Part shown: in pieces, positions 1 to 8,204 of the stretch
Position numbering within the stretch: the stretch's first letter is position 1
Layout: each line of letters starts with the position of its first letter
DNA from: CAWDDG01 sp963801065
GTDB lineage: Bacteria; Actinomycetota; Actinomycetes; Jiangellales; Jiangellaceae
Direction of reading: 5' to 3'
Length of the DNA: 64,000 nucleotides
Assembly: GCA_963801065.1 (NCBI GenBank)
Contig: CAWDDG010000009.1
Coordinates: forward strand, 124,001 to 188,000
The notes under the pieces: generated by a model
Databases searched by the model: none
Told to the model about the DNA's origin: nothing
What the model saw: the letters and a program-made list of their open reading frames with translations, nothing else
Translations under genes and position numbers: made by a program

Positions 1-233
1 TTCATCCCGGAGAACGAGTCGACGTACACGACGAAGAGCTGAAGCCGGTGATCGGCATTCAACTGGTCGAGTGCGTCCTCGACCTCCCCGCGCCGGTCGC
101 CGAGCGCATCGACCATGTCCGTGATCTGCCCCGAATCGAGGTCGACCGGGTCCTCGGCGTGGGCGACGCCCGGGGTGAGGAGCCAGAGGATCCCGGCGGC
201 CGCAGCCGCGCCCCGCAGGTACCACGCCCGCAT
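1..233 (-). CDS. TPM-domain secreted/membrane protein, N-terminal part (runs off the window)
   Basis: The minus strand reads from an ATG at 231-233 to the window edge without a stop (77 codons). The product starts with a classic signal peptide: MRAWYLRG, then an Ala-rich hydrophobic core ending in GVAHA, with likely cleavage after AHA. The mature part contains SGQITDMVDAL and RLQLFVVYVDSFSG, which match the start of the TPM domain of actinobacterial exported TPM proteins. That fold is usually followed by a transmembrane segment and a long C-terminal region, which lie outside this window. The function of bacterial TPM proteins is poorly defined (phosphatase-like and photosystem-repair activities are reported for relatives). 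Family assignment is by eye. Confidence 0.75.
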   Translation of the reverse strand, partial: MRAWYLRGAAAAAGILWLLTPGVAHAEDPVDLDSGQITDMVDALGDRRGEVEDALDQLNADHRLQLFVVYVDSFSGM

Positions 234-379
234 GCCGCGCACCTCCCTCGACCCCGACCACGGATCTTCCTCGGAGGGTAGGTCGATCGCATGAACTCGG
301 CCACCCGAACGGATGAAGCCCAGCGGCTCGAATCTCGTTGGAGCGCGGCACGTGCGGCGGACCCGTACCCTCACTGGCG

Positions 380-781
380 ATGACCGGTTACTCGGATGCT
401 TCGCTGCCTCGCAAGCTCGACGTGAAGCACGAGCATCGCGTACTGCTCGACCGAGCGCCGGACGGCTTTGCCCTCGAGCCGCTTCCGCCGGGCGCGACCG
501 TGCACCGGCGGGCCGGGCGCGGATCCTACGACGTCGTGCTCGCGTTCACCAGCTCACGCGCAGAGCTGGTCCGGCGCCTGCCCGTCCTCGAAGGCCGCGT
601 TCCGCGGAACGGAGCAATCTGGGTCGCGTGGCCCAAGCGGGCGAGTGGCGTCGCCACCGACATGACCGAGGACGTCGTCCGTGACGTGGCCCTCCCGCGT
701 GGTCTGGTCGACGTCAAGGTGTGCGCCATCGACGAGACCTGGTCGGGCCTCAAGCTCGTCATCCGCAGAGAGAACCGCTAG
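380..781 (+). CDS. DUF3052 family protein
   Basis: A 133-residue cytoplasmic protein starting MTGYSDASLPRKL. It contains HRVLLDRAPDGF, a central block with TVHRRAGRGSYDVVLAF, and the conserved end WVAWPKRASGVATDMTE followed by LVDVKVCAIDETWSGLKLV. These blocks match the actinobacterial DUF3052 family (Rv2239c-like as I recall), for which no function is established. The ATG at 380 is chosen because the upstream in-frame codons from 338 do not fit the family. It stands alone, divergent from the TPM gene and about 150 bp upstream of kgd. Confidence 0.75.
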   Translation: MTGYSDASLPRKLDVKHEHRVLLDRAPDGFALEPLPPGATVHRRAGRGSYDVVLAFTSSRAELVRRLPVLEGRVPRNGAIWVAWPKRASGVATDMTEDVVRDVALPRGLVDVKVCAIDETWSGLKLVIRRENR

Positions 782-930
782 GACAGCGCCGACCATTCGT
801 GCGAAGCGATCTCATGATCGTCGAGCGGTGAAACCCACCACAGGTGGCCTGCTCAGCGGGCGGAGCGGAGACTAGCCTGTACGGCAGAGCAGCCGCGGAT
901 CTCTCGGACTGGAAGAAGGCGAACGCTTCA

Positions 931-3900
931 GTGGCCTCGCAGACCGGCCCGCTCGCGGGTTTCGGACCGAACGAGTGGCTCGTCGAGGAGCTCTACCAGA
1001 GTTGGCTCGAAGACCCGACCACCGTCGACCAGGCCTGGTCTGACTTCTTCGGCGACTACACGGCCCGGACCACGCCCAACGGGCGCCAACAGGGCTCCGC
1101 CCAGGCCACCAGGGGGGCAGACGTGACCACATCCGCACCCGACGGCGCGACGACGAATGCACCACAGTCCAGCCGCCAGAGCGAGCCCACCTCGAGCCCA
1201 CCGAGTCCGCAGAGCGCGCCCGCCGCGCGGCCGGCCCCCGCAGCCCGTCCAGCCGCCTCCGCAGCGGGCGCGAAGACGCCGAGCCCTTCGTCGCCCGTCA
1301 CGACGCCTTCCTCCATCGTCGACACGTCTGCCGCCGAGACCACTCCACTGCGCGGAGCGTCCGCGCGCGTCGTCACCAACATGGAGTCGAGCCTCGAGGT
1401 GCCCACAGCCACGAGCGTGCGGGCGGTGCCGGCGAAGCTCCTGGTCGACAACCGGATCGTCATCAACAACCACCTTGCGCGCTCCCGAGGCGGCAAGGTG
1501 TCGTTCACGCACGTCATCGGGTTCGCGCTGGTCAAGGCGCTGAGCCGGATGCCGGAGATGAACTACGCGTACGGCGAGGCCGACGGCAAGCCGGTCCTGG
1601 TCAAGCCCGCCCACGTCAATCTCGGACTTGCGATCGACCTGCAGAAGAAGGACGGCACCCGCCAGCTGCTGGTGCCCAGCATCAAGAGGGCCGAGGCGCT
1701 CGACTTCGCCAAGTTCTGGTCCGCGTACGAGGACCTCGTCCGGCGCGCACGCGGTGGGCAGCTCGGCGTCGACGATTTCGCCGGCACCACGATCAGCCTG
1801 ACCAACCCGGGCACGATCGGCACCGTCCACTCCGTGCCGCGGCTGATGAAGGGGCAGGGCGCGATCATCGGCGTCGGCGCGATGGAGTACCCGGCTGAGT
1901 TCCAGGGCGCCGCACCGGAGACGTTGGCCCGGCTCGGTATCTCCAAGGCCATGACGCTGACCAGCACCTACGACCACCGGGTGATCCAGGGTGCGCAGAG
2001 CGGCGACTTCCTGCGGGTCGTCCACGGCCTGCTGCTCGGCGACGAGGGCTTCTACGACGAGATCTTCCAGGCGTTGCGGATTCCCTACGAGCCGATCCGA
2101 TGGGCCGCCGACGTCACGTCGAGCCACGAGGACGAGGTCGGCAAGCAGGCGAGGGTCCTGGAGCTGATCCACGCCTACCGGGTGCGCGGCCACCTGATGG
2201 CCGACACCGACCCCCTCGAGTACAAGCAGCGCAGCCACCCCGACCTCGACGTCACCACGCACGGCCTGACGCTGTGGGACCTCGACCGGGAGTTCGCCAC
2301 CGGCTCGTTCGGCGGCGACAAGCGATTCATGCTCCTCCGCGACATCCTCGGAGTCCTACGCAACGCGTACTGCCGCACCGTGGGCATCGAGTACATGCAC
2401 ATCCAGGAGCCAGACCAGCGCCGCTGGATCCAGCAGCGGGTGGAGAAGCCGCACGAGCGCATGGAACGTGCCGACCAGTTGCGGATCCTGCACAAGCTCA
2501 ACCAGGCCGAGGCGTTCGAGACCTTCCTGCAGACGAAGTACGTCGGCCAGAAACGCTTCTCTCTCGAGGGCGGCGAGTCGACGATCTCGCTCCTCGACGA
2601 GATCTGCGAAGCCGCGGCGGAGGCCGAGCTCGACGAGGTATGCCTCGGCATGGCCCATCGCGGGCGGCTCAACGTGCTGGCGAACATCGTCGGAAAGAGC
2701 TACGGCCAGATCTTCCGCGAGTTCGAGGGCAACATCGACCCGCGCACCGTCCAGGGTTCCGGCGACGTGAAGTACCACCTGGGCGCCGACGGCGAGTTCA
2801 TCGGCAAGGGCGGCGAACGGATCAAGGTCTCGCTGACGGCCAACCCGAGCCATCTCGAGGCCGTCAACCCTGTGCTCGAAGGGATCGCCCGGGCCAAGCA
2901 GGACGTCCTGGACCGGGGCGAGGAGTTCCCGGTGCTGCCGATCCTGGTCCACGGCGACGCCGCGTTCGCGGGGCAGGGCGTCGTGGCCGAGACCCTCAAC
3001 CTGTCCCAGCTGCGCGGCTACCGTACCGGCGGCACCGTCCATGTGGTCGTCAACAACCAGGTCGGGTTCACCACCTCGCCCGAGCAGTCGCGGTCGTCCA
3101 TGTACTGCACCGACGTCGCCCGGATGGTGCAGGCACCGATCTTCCACGTCAACGGTGACGACCCCGAGGCGTGCAGCCGGGTGGCGAGGCTGGCCTTCGC
3201 GTTCCGTCAGGACTTCCGTAAGGACGTCGTCATCGACCTGGTCTGCTACCGGCGGCGGGGTCACAACGAGGGCGACGACCCGTCGTACACCCAGCCGCTG
3301 ATGTACGACCTGATCGAGCAGAAGCGCTCCGTACGCAAGCTCTACACCGAGGCGCTGATCGGTCGCGGCGACATCACCGTCGAGGAGGCCGAGCAGGCGC
3401 TGCGCGACTACCAGCAGCAGCTCGAGCGGGTGTTCGCCGAGACCCGCGAGGCCGAGGGTCAGCCGCCGATGCCCGTGACGGTGCCTAGCTACCCGGACAA
3501 GCCCGAGTCGACCGGCGAGCCGGTCACCGCCGTCGCAGAGGAGACGCTCAAGCGCATCGCCGACGCACACCTGAGCCTGCCCGAAGGGTTCACTGTCCAC
3601 CCGAAGGTGTTGCCTCAGCTCCAGCGCCGGGCCGCGATGTTCACCGAGGGTGGTATGGACTGGGGCACGGCCGAGATCGCCGCGTTCGGATCACTGGTGC
3701 TCGACGGGCGGCCTATCCGGCTGGCCGGGCAGGACAGCCGGCGCGGCACGTTCGTCCAGCGATTCGCCGCACTCGTCGACCGGGTGACCGGTGAGTCGTA
3801 CGTTCCGCTGCAACACCTGGATCCTGGGCAGGCGAAGTTCCTCGTCTATGACTCGCTGCTCTCCGAGTTCGCCGCGATGGGCTTCGAGTACGGCTACTCC

Positions 3901-4677
3901 GTGGCGCGGCCCGATGCGCTGGTGCTGTGGGAGGCCCAGTTCGGCGACTTCGCCAACGGCGCCCAGACAATCATCGACGAGTTCATTGTCGCGGGCGAGC
4001 CCAAATGGGGTCAGCGCTCCGGCATCGTGTTGCTGCTGCCGCACGGTTACGAGGGCCAGGGGCCGGACCACTCGTCCGGCCGGATCGAGCGGTTCCTCAC
4101 CATGGCCGCCGATGACGCCTTCCGGGTCGCCCAGCCGTCGACGCCGGCCTCGTACTTCCACCTGCTGCGGCTGCACAGTTTGCGGGCCGACCACAAGCCG
4201 CTGATCGTGTTCACCCCCAAGTCGATGCTCCGCCACAAGAAGGCGGTCTCGGTGCCGGCCGATCTCACCGGCGAGAGCTCCTTCCAGCCGGTGATCCCGG
4301 ATCCGGAGGTCGACGCGGCCGAGGTCGAACGCGTGTTGCTCTGCTCGGGCAAGATCGTGTGGGATCTCCGCGCCGAGCGGACCAAGCGTTCCGACGAGCG
4401 CACGGCGATCGTGCCCGTCGAGCAGCTCTATCCGCTTTCCATCGACCAGGTCGTAGCCGAGCTCGGCCGGTTCTCCGGAGTTCGCGAGGTTCGCTGGGTT
4501 CAGGACGAGCCGCTCAACCTGGGCGCTTGGCCGTTCGTCGCGCTGCATCTTGGGCCCCAGCTCTCCGGGATCGAGCTCACCGCGATCGCCCGGCCTCCAG
4601 GATCGGCTCCGTCCGTCGGCTCGCACGCGCGACATGTCGAACAGCAGCGCCAGCTGATGGACCGCTCCTTCGCGTAG
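931..4677 (+). CDS. kgd: Multifunctional 2-oxoglutarate dehydrogenase E1/E2 (2-oxoglutarate decarboxylase) Kgd
   Basis: A 1248-residue TCA-cycle enzyme of the actinobacterial fused type. It decarboxylates 2-oxoglutarate with thiamine diphosphate and carries an E2-like succinyltransferase domain without a lipoyl domain. Visible order: short helical N-terminus with NEWLVEELYQSWLEDP (about 11-26), an Ala/Pro/Ser-rich linker (to about 145), the E2 catalytic core with VPTATSVRAVPAKLL and active-site His349 in TYDHRVIQG, then the E1 part with HGDAAFAGQG (about 674-683) and VVNNQVGFTT for ThDP and magnesium. The GTG at 931 is preferred over GTG 844: it has a GAAGG about 11 nt upstream and gives the usual family N-terminus. 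Length is close to M. tuberculosis Kgd (about 1230). Lipoylated E2 and E3 would have to come from elsewhere in the genome. Confidence 0.95.
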   Translation: MASQTGPLAGFGPNEWLVEELYQSWLEDPTTVDQAWSDFFGDYTARTTPNGRQQGSAQATRGADVTTSAPDGATTNAPQSSRQSEPTSSPPSPQSAPAARPAPAARPAASAAGAKTPSPSSPVTTPSSIVDTSAAETTPLRGASARVVTNMESSLEVPTATSVRAVPAKLLVDNRIVINNHLARSRGGKVSFTHVIGFALVKALSRMPEMNYAYGEADGKPVLVKPAHVNLGLAIDLQKKDGTRQLLVPSIKRAEALDFAKFWSAYEDLVRRARGGQLGVDDFAGTTISLTNPGTIGTVHSVPRLMKGQGAIIGVGAMEYPAEFQGAAPETLARLGISKAMTLTSTYDHRVIQGAQSGDFLRVVHGLLLGDEGFYDEIFQALRIPYEPIRWAADVTSSHEDEVGKQARVLELIHAYRVRGHLMADTDPLEYKQRSHPDLDVTTHGLTLWDLDREFATGSFGGDKRFMLLRDILGVLRNAYCRTVGIEYMHIQEPDQRRWIQQRVEKPHERMERADQLRILHKLNQAEAFETFLQTKYVGQKRFSLEGGESTISLLDEICEAAAEAELDEVCLGMAHRGRLNVLANIVGKSYGQIFREFEGNIDPRTVQGSGDVKYHLGADGEFIGKGGERIKVSLTANPSHLEAVNPVLEGIARAKQDVLDRGEEFPVLPILVHGDAAFAGQGVVAETLNLSQLRGYRTGGTVHVVVNNQVGFTTSPEQSRSSMYCTDVARMVQAPIFHVNGDDPEACSRVARLAFAFRQDFRKDVVIDLVCYRRRGHNEGDDPSYTQPLMYDLIEQKRSVRKLYTEALIGRGDITVEEAEQALRDYQQQLERVFAETREAEGQPPMPVTVPSYPDKPESTGEPVTAVAEETLKRIADAHLSLPEGFTVHPKVLPQLQRRAAMFTEGGMDWGTAEIAAFGSLVLDGRPIRLAGQDSRRGTFVQRFAALVDRVTGESYVPLQHLDPGQAKFLVYDSLLSEFAAMGFEYGYSVARPDALVLWEAQFGDFANGAQTIIDEFIVAGEPKWGQRSGIVLLLPHGYEGQGPDHSSGRIERFLTMAADDAFRVAQPSTPASYFHLLRLHSLRADHKPLIVFTPKSMLRHKKAVSVPADLTGESSFQPVIPDPEVDAAEVERVLLCSGKIVWDLRAERTKRSDERTAIVPVEQLYPLSIDQVVAELGRFSGVREVRWVQDEPLNLGAWPFVALHLGPQLSGIELTAIARPPGSAPSVGSHARHVEQQRQLMDRSFA

Positions 4678-4698
4678 GGCGTATTGGGGAGAAGCGCG

Positions 4699-4869
4699 TT
4701 GTACTTCACCGATCGCGGGATCGAGGAGCTCGAGGACCGCCGCGGAGACGACGAGGTGACGTTGGCTTGGGTGGCCGAGCGCCTGCGCGACTTCGTGGAC
4801 CTCAATCCCGAGTTCGAGGCGCCGATCGAGCGTCTCGCCACCTGGCTCGCCCGTCTCGACGACGACTGA
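4699..4869 (+). CDS. DUF6104 family small protein
   Basis: A 56-residue acidic protein, LYFTDRGIEELEDRRGDDEV, ending ATWLARLDDD. Proteins of this form sit just downstream of kgd in many actinobacteria and are collected in DUF6104; no function is known. The TTG at 4699 is chosen because GGGGAGAAG lies 5-12 nt upstream and it gives the family N-terminus. It is 21 nt after kgd, so it probably shares the kgd transcript. Confidence 0.75.
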   Translation: MYFTDRGIEELEDRRGDDEVTLAWVAERLRDFVDLNPEFEAPIERLATWLARLDDD

Positions 4870-4875
4870 CCCCGC

Positions 4876-4982
4876 TGATCATGCAACTTCTGCGCGACAC
4901 GCCGCGAGGCACGCCGCGGCAGGGCCGCACGGCGCTCTCCGGCAGCCTCGTGTCGGCGTGTCGCGCAGAAGTTGCATGATCA
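4876..4982. repeat. Nested palindromic element 1 (29-bp perfect arms)
   Basis: Perfect inverted repeat: arm 4876-4904 begins TGATCATGCAACTTCTGCG and its exact reverse complement is 4954-4982. Inside lie a second pair CGAGGC (4905-4910)/GCCTCG (4945-4950) and further GC-rich self-complementarity, so the whole 107 nt can fold as one long cruciform or hairpin. It fills the space between the DUF6104 stop and the SGNH hydrolase start. It may act as a terminator but is much longer than one, and looks like a mobile palindromic repeat (REP/MITE-like). Confidence 0.85.
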
Positions 4983-4988
4983 AGGCGG

Positions 4989-5630
4989 ATGCACGGCACC
5001 ATGGCCGACGTGCGTGACGTTCGGGTGTGCGTCTTCGGCGATTCATTCGTCGCGGGCGTCGGCGACCCCATGGCGCTGGGCTGGGTCGGTCGCGTGGCCG
5101 CCCGCACACCCGAGTCGACGGGCATCGCCCTGACCGTGTATCAACTCGGAGTCCGCGGCGAGTCAGCGCAGGACGTCGTCGTGCGGATGCCGCTGGAGAG
5201 CGCGCCGCGCTTCGCCCGTGGCGACGAGCACGGCGTCGTGGTGTCCGTCGGCGTCGCAGACGCGTATGCCGGTCTGTCCGCCGAGCGATCGGCCGCGACA
5301 CTCGAGTTCGGACTGTCGTCGACCGACGTGCGGCGCCTTGTCGTCGGGCCACCCCCGGTCGGTCCGCCGGAGCTGCGGGCTCGGATCGCCGACATGGACA
5401 ACGCTATCGGGGAGCGCTGCGCCCAGTTGGACGTGCCATACGTGTCGACATACGAACCGCTCGCCGACCACGGCCCGTGGCTCCGCCAGCCGTTCGCCGA
5501 CGGGATGCACCCCGACCAGGCCGGGTACGGGATGCTCGCCTACGTCGTGCTGAAGGGTGGTTGGTACGACTGGCTCGGCGTCGTGGCTCCAGCACCGCCG
5601 AGCAGGCGACGGTCGGCAGGCGGCGACTGA
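4989..5630 (+). CDS. SGNH/GDSL-family hydrolase
   Basis: A 213-residue protein with the SGNH fold signatures: block I VCVFGDSFVAGVGD (Ser in GDS), Gly block near YQLGVRGESA, and block V DGMHPDQAGY with the D-x-x-H catalytic pair. The usual block III GxND is seen only as VGVAD, so the oxyanion Asn is not obvious. Such enzymes are esterases, lipases or acyl-thioesterases; substrate unknown. There is no signal peptide, so it is likely cytoplasmic. ATG 4989 is used; ATG 5001 (MADVRD) is an equally good start. The gene is bracketed on both sides by long nested palindromes. Confidence 0.8.
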   Translation: MHGTMADVRDVRVCVFGDSFVAGVGDPMALGWVGRVAARTPESTGIALTVYQLGVRGESAQDVVVRMPLESAPRFARGDEHGVVVSVGVADAYAGLSAERSAATLEFGLSSTDVRRLVVGPPPVGPPELRARIADMDNAIGERCAQLDVPYVSTYEPLADHGPWLRQPFADGMHPDQAGYGMLAYVVLKGGWYDWLGVVAPAPPSRRRSAGGD

Positions 5631-5654
5631 AGCGATTCGACAGTCGTCCGGCAT

Positions 5655-5748
5655 CCCAAATGATCACGTTAAGTGGGCCTGTGGGTCCCTTACCAGGTCT
5701 CGGCACCTGGTAACGGTCTAAGACGCCCACTTAACGTGATCATTTGGG
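5655..5748. repeat. Nested palindromic element 2 (24-bp perfect arms)
   Basis: Arm 5655-5678 (CCCAAATGATCACGTTAAGT and four more bases) is exactly complementary to 5725-5748. In the centre TTACCAGGT (5690-5698) pairs with ACCTGGTAA (5705-5713) around CTCGGC. The element separates the SGNH hydrolase from the convergent oxidoreductase. Like element 1 it contains TGATCA near the arm tip, but the rest of the arms differs. Confidence 0.85.
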
Positions 5749-5797
5749 AGACGGCGCGTGGGGCCCCCAAGGGGTTCCGGGTCCATGTTTTGCGGTG

Positions 5798-6766
5798 TCA
5801 GGAGACGGCGAGGACGATCTTGCCGAAGACGTCGCCGCGCTCGAGCGCAGCGAACCCGTCTCTGGCCCGCTCTAGTGGCAGAACCCGGTCGATGACGGGC
5901 CGGACACCGGTGCGCTCGCAGAAGCCGAGCAGCCGGCTCAACTCCTCACGAGAGCCCATGGTCGAGCCGAGGATGCGCAGCTGCAGGAAGTAGACCCGGT
6001 TCAGCTCGGTCTCGGCACTGCGACCGGACGTGGCGCCGGACACCACGAGCGTGCCGCCTGGGCGGAGCGACCGGATCGAGTGCTGCCAGGTCGCCGCTCC
6101 GACCGTCTCCATCACGGCGTCTACCCGCTCCGGCAGGCGAGCCCCGGATTCGAAGATCTCAGCGGCTCCCAACTCGAGGGCCCGCGACGCCTTGTCCGGA
6201 TCGCGGGAGGTGACCCATACCCGCGCGCCGGCTGCCGCACCGAGCGCAACCAGTGCGGTGGAGACGCCGCCACCCGCGCCCTGGACCAGCACCGTCGAGC
6301 CGGGCGAGACCCGCGCCTGGCCGAACAGCATGCGGTACGCCGTGAGCCAGGCCGTGGGCAGACAGGCCGCTTCCTGGAACGACAGGCCGGGCGGCTTGGC
6401 GAGCAGGTTGCGCCGCGGCACGGCCACCCGCTCAGCATGGGTCCCCGGGTACCGCTCCGAAAGGAGCGAGCGCTTCGGGTCGAGCGTCTCGTCACCGAGC
6501 CAGTCGGCGTCGGCGATCACCGAGTGGACGACGACGTCGGCGCCGGTCTCGTCCACGCCCGCGGCGTCACAGCCGAGGATCATCGGGAGCTGCTCGGTCG
6601 TCAATCCGACGCCGCGCAGCGACCAGAGGTCGTGACGGTTGAGGGCGGTGGCCCTGACCGTGACGACGGTCCAGCCGTCGGGAACCTCCGGCTCCGGCCG
6701 CTCCCCGACCACGAGGCCGGTCAGTGGGTCGTCGGCGTCGAGGCTGTCGGCATAGGCGGCGAGCAT
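5798..6766 (-). CDS. Zinc-binding-type medium-chain dehydrogenase/reductase (quinone-oxidoreductase-like)
   Basis: A 322-residue MDR-superfamily oxidoreductase. The N-terminal GroES-like domain has ALNRHDLWSLRG and ILGCDAAG. The Rossmann domain carries the NADPH-binding VLVQGAGGGVST at about 159-170, and the C-terminus ends in DVFGKIVLAV, usual for the family. The catalytic-zinc Cys/His set of classical alcohol dehydrogenases is not evident, which favours a quinone-reductase-like or enoyl-reductase-like member. Cytosolic; substrate unknown. It is convergent with the SGNH hydrolase. Confidence 0.85.
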   Translation of the reverse strand: MLAAYADSLDADDPLTGLVVGERPEPEVPDGWTVVTVRATALNRHDLWSLRGVGLTTEQLPMILGCDAAGVDETGADVVVHSVIADADWLGDETLDPKRSLLSERYPGTHAERVAVPRRNLLAKPPGLSFQEAACLPTAWLTAYRMLFGQARVSPGSTVLVQGAGGGVSTALVALGAAAGARVWVTSRDPDKASRALELGAAEIFESGARLPERVDAVMETVGAATWQHSIRSLRPGGTLVVSGATSGRSAETELNRVYFLQLRILGSTMGSREELSRLLGFCERTGVRPVIDRVLPLERARDGFAALERGDVFGKIVLAVS

Positions 6767-6884
6767 TGCTCGACCCTAGTGCCGACCGACGAGCCGGCGC
6801 CGAGATCGTCAGCGACCGGCGACGCCGGCGGCGACCCTAATGCCGGCGGCGGGGAACCCCCCTTGCCGCGAATGTGGCACACGG

Positions 6885-7211
6885 TCAAGCCCCGGGCCGG
6901 GGCGCGGATCGAAACCGGCCCGGGCTCGGCCAGACCCGCAGCACGGCGACGGCGACGACTCCGTCCGCTGGGACGGCCCCGACCTGCCAGGAGTCAACGC
7001 CCTCCCGAGGGTTGTCGCGCTCGACCCACCATCCTCCGCGATCCGGCCAGCCGATCCGCTTGACCGAGAGCCCCGGCCGACCGGGCAGGCGCACGACGGC
7101 GACGCGGCCAGGGCGCGGCCGTCCGCCGTACCGCACGAGCAGCCGGTCCCCGTCGCGCAGAGTCGGCTCCATCGACCGTCCGCGCACGACCGCGAACCCG
7201 AAGCGCGGCAC
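6885..7211 (-). CDS. sodX: Nickel-type superoxide dismutase maturation protease (S26 family)
   Basis: A 108-residue signal-peptidase-like protein without a membrane anchor. Ser13 in RGRSMEPTLRDGD and Lys51 in LSVKRIGW are the expected catalytic dyad of family S26. Short soluble S26 enzymes next to sodN remove the pro-peptide of Ni-SOD so that His1 is exposed for nickel binding. It is divergent from sodN across about 95 bp, which supports this role directly. The ATG at 7211 gives a normal N-terminus. Confidence 0.9.
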   Translation of the reverse strand: MPRFGFAVVRGRSMEPTLRDGDRLLVRYGGRPRPGRVAVVRLPGRPGLSVKRIGWPDRGGWWVERDNPREGVDSWQVGAVPADGVVAVAVLRVWPSPGRFRSAPRPGA

Positions 7212-7232
7212 CCTCTCGCCCCTCTCCGTCGA

Positions 7233-7292
7233 GTCCAGGGTCCCGGAGTAGTGTCGCTCGCGTGCCAGTCACGACGTCACCGGACCCTGGAC
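7233..7292. promoter_or_regulatory. Inverted repeat in the sodX-sodN control region
   Basis: GTCCAGGGTCC (7233-7243) and GGACCCTGGAC (7282-7292) are an exact 11-bp inverted repeat separated by 38 bp. The right arm abuts the sodN ribosome-binding site GGAGAGGA (7293-7300), and CTCTCC at 7222-7227 could pair with it. The repeat could be a two-site operator for a metal-responsive repressor, or an RNA stem hiding the RBS if transcription starts upstream of the left arm. No known Nur consensus was matched. Confidence 0.5.
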
Positions 7293-7306
7293 GGAGAGGA
7301 CCTCGG

Positions 7307-7717
7307 ATGCTCGCGCGTCTGTTCGCTCGCACCATCGTGGTCGACGCCCACTGCGACCTGCCCTGCGGGGTCTACGACCCGGCCCAGGCCAGGATCGAGG
7401 CGCAGTCGGTCAAGGCGATCTGCGAGAAGTACGCCGACAACGACGACCCGGCGTTCCGCACCCGAGCGCTGATCATCAAGGAGCAGCGGGCGGAGCTGGT
7501 CAAGCACCACCTGTGGGTGCTGTGGACCGACTATTTCAAGCCCCCGCACTTCGAGAAGTATCCGCAGCTCCACCAGCTGTTCAACGAGGCCACCAAGCTG
7601 GCGGGCGGCGGGCCCGGCGGCGCCAAGGCATCGACCGACCCGGCGGTGGCCGACCAGCTGATCGGCAAGATCGACGAGATCGCCGAGATCTTCGCTGAGA
7701 CGAAGAAGGCCTCCTGA
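7307..7717 (+). CDS. sodN: Nickel superoxide dismutase precursor
   Basis: A 136-residue precursor. A 14-residue pro-peptide MLARLFARTIVVDA precedes the mature N-terminus HCDLPCGVYD, the Ni-hook in which His1, Cys2 and Cys6 bind nickel and Tyr9 lines the active site. The rest (AICEKY, DYFKPPH, ATKLAGG) fits the four-helix Ni-SOD fold. It dismutates superoxide to oxygen and hydrogen peroxide in the cytoplasm. ATG 7307 is chosen over upstream GTG 7262 because GGAGAGGA lies 7 nt before it and the pro-peptide has the right length. The protease SodX is encoded divergently, and a perfect terminator hairpin follows. Confidence 0.95.
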   Translation: MLARLFARTIVVDAHCDLPCGVYDPAQARIEAQSVKAICEKYADNDDPAFRTRALIIKEQRAELVKHHLWVLWTDYFKPPHFEKYPQLHQLFNEATKLAGGGPGGAKASTDPAVADQLIGKIDEIAEIFAETKKAS

Positions 7718-7742
7718 CCTACGCTCGATCGCGTCGATCTCA

Positions 7743-7780
7743 GGCAGAGGCACCACGCGCGGCGTTGTGGTGCCTCTGCC
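7743..7780 (+). terminator. sodN terminator hairpin
   Basis: GGCAGAGGCACCAC (7743-7756) pairs perfectly with GTGGTGCCTCTGCC (7767-7780) around a 10-nt loop, starting 25 nt after the sodN stop. There is no T-tract, as is common in high-GC actinobacteria. Confidence 0.85.
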
Positions 7781-7805
7781 CTCACGTCAGGCTCGAGGGA
7801 GACCA

Positions 7806-8204
7806 GTGACCGAGACCCCAAGCGCGTCACGCGACCATGTCGAGCTGCGCGTCCCAGCCTCCAGTGCATACCTCGCTGTGCTCCGTACCGCAGCCGCCGG
7901 CCTGGCGGCCCGGCTCGACTTCACCCTCGATGACATCGAGGATCTCCGCATCGCGGTCGACGAAGCGTGCGCGCTGCTGCTTCCCCTCGCCCACGGCGAC
8001 GGTCGCCTGACCTGCTCGTTCGACCTGGAGCCGGACCTTCTCCAGGTTGCCGTCTCGGTCCGTTCCACGGCGACGGCCGCACCCAGTCAGGAAAGCTTCG
8101 CTTGGACCGTGCTCACCGCGCTCGCCGGAGAGGTGGAGTCCACGATCGAGGGCGGCACTCTCACGCTCACTCTGCGAAAGCACCGGGTGGTGAGCCACGG
8201 GTGA
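7806..8204 (+). CDS. RsbW-type anti-sigma factor (HATPase fold)
   Basis: A 132-residue serine-kinase-like anti-sigma factor. It has the GHKL-fold N-box RIAVDEACALLL and a beta-strand C-terminus ending in GTLTLTLRK. It should bind and inactivate the SigF-type sigma factor encoded immediately downstream, and be released by an anti-anti-sigma factor encoded elsewhere. The GTG at 7806 is preceded by GAGGGAGA at 7795-7802. Its TGA overlaps the GTG of the sigma gene by 4 nt (GTGA), so the two are translationally coupled, as in other rsbW-sigF pairs. Confidence 0.85.
   Translation: MTETPSASRDHVELRVPASSAYLAVLRTAAAGLAARLDFTLDDIEDLRIAVDEACALLLPLAHGDGRLTCSFDLEPDLLQVAVSVRSTATAAPSQESFAWTVLTALAGEVESTIEGGTLTLTLRKHRVVSHG

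Noticed and set aside
928..2262. Long minus-strand open frame opposite kgd (444 codons)
   Set aside because: Antisense to a motif-perfect kgd; composition is the usual mirror of a GC-rich gene and no domain is visible.
2356..3600. Second long minus-strand frame opposite kgd
   Set aside because: Same reason; rich in His, Val and Asp in antisense register, without a plausible start.
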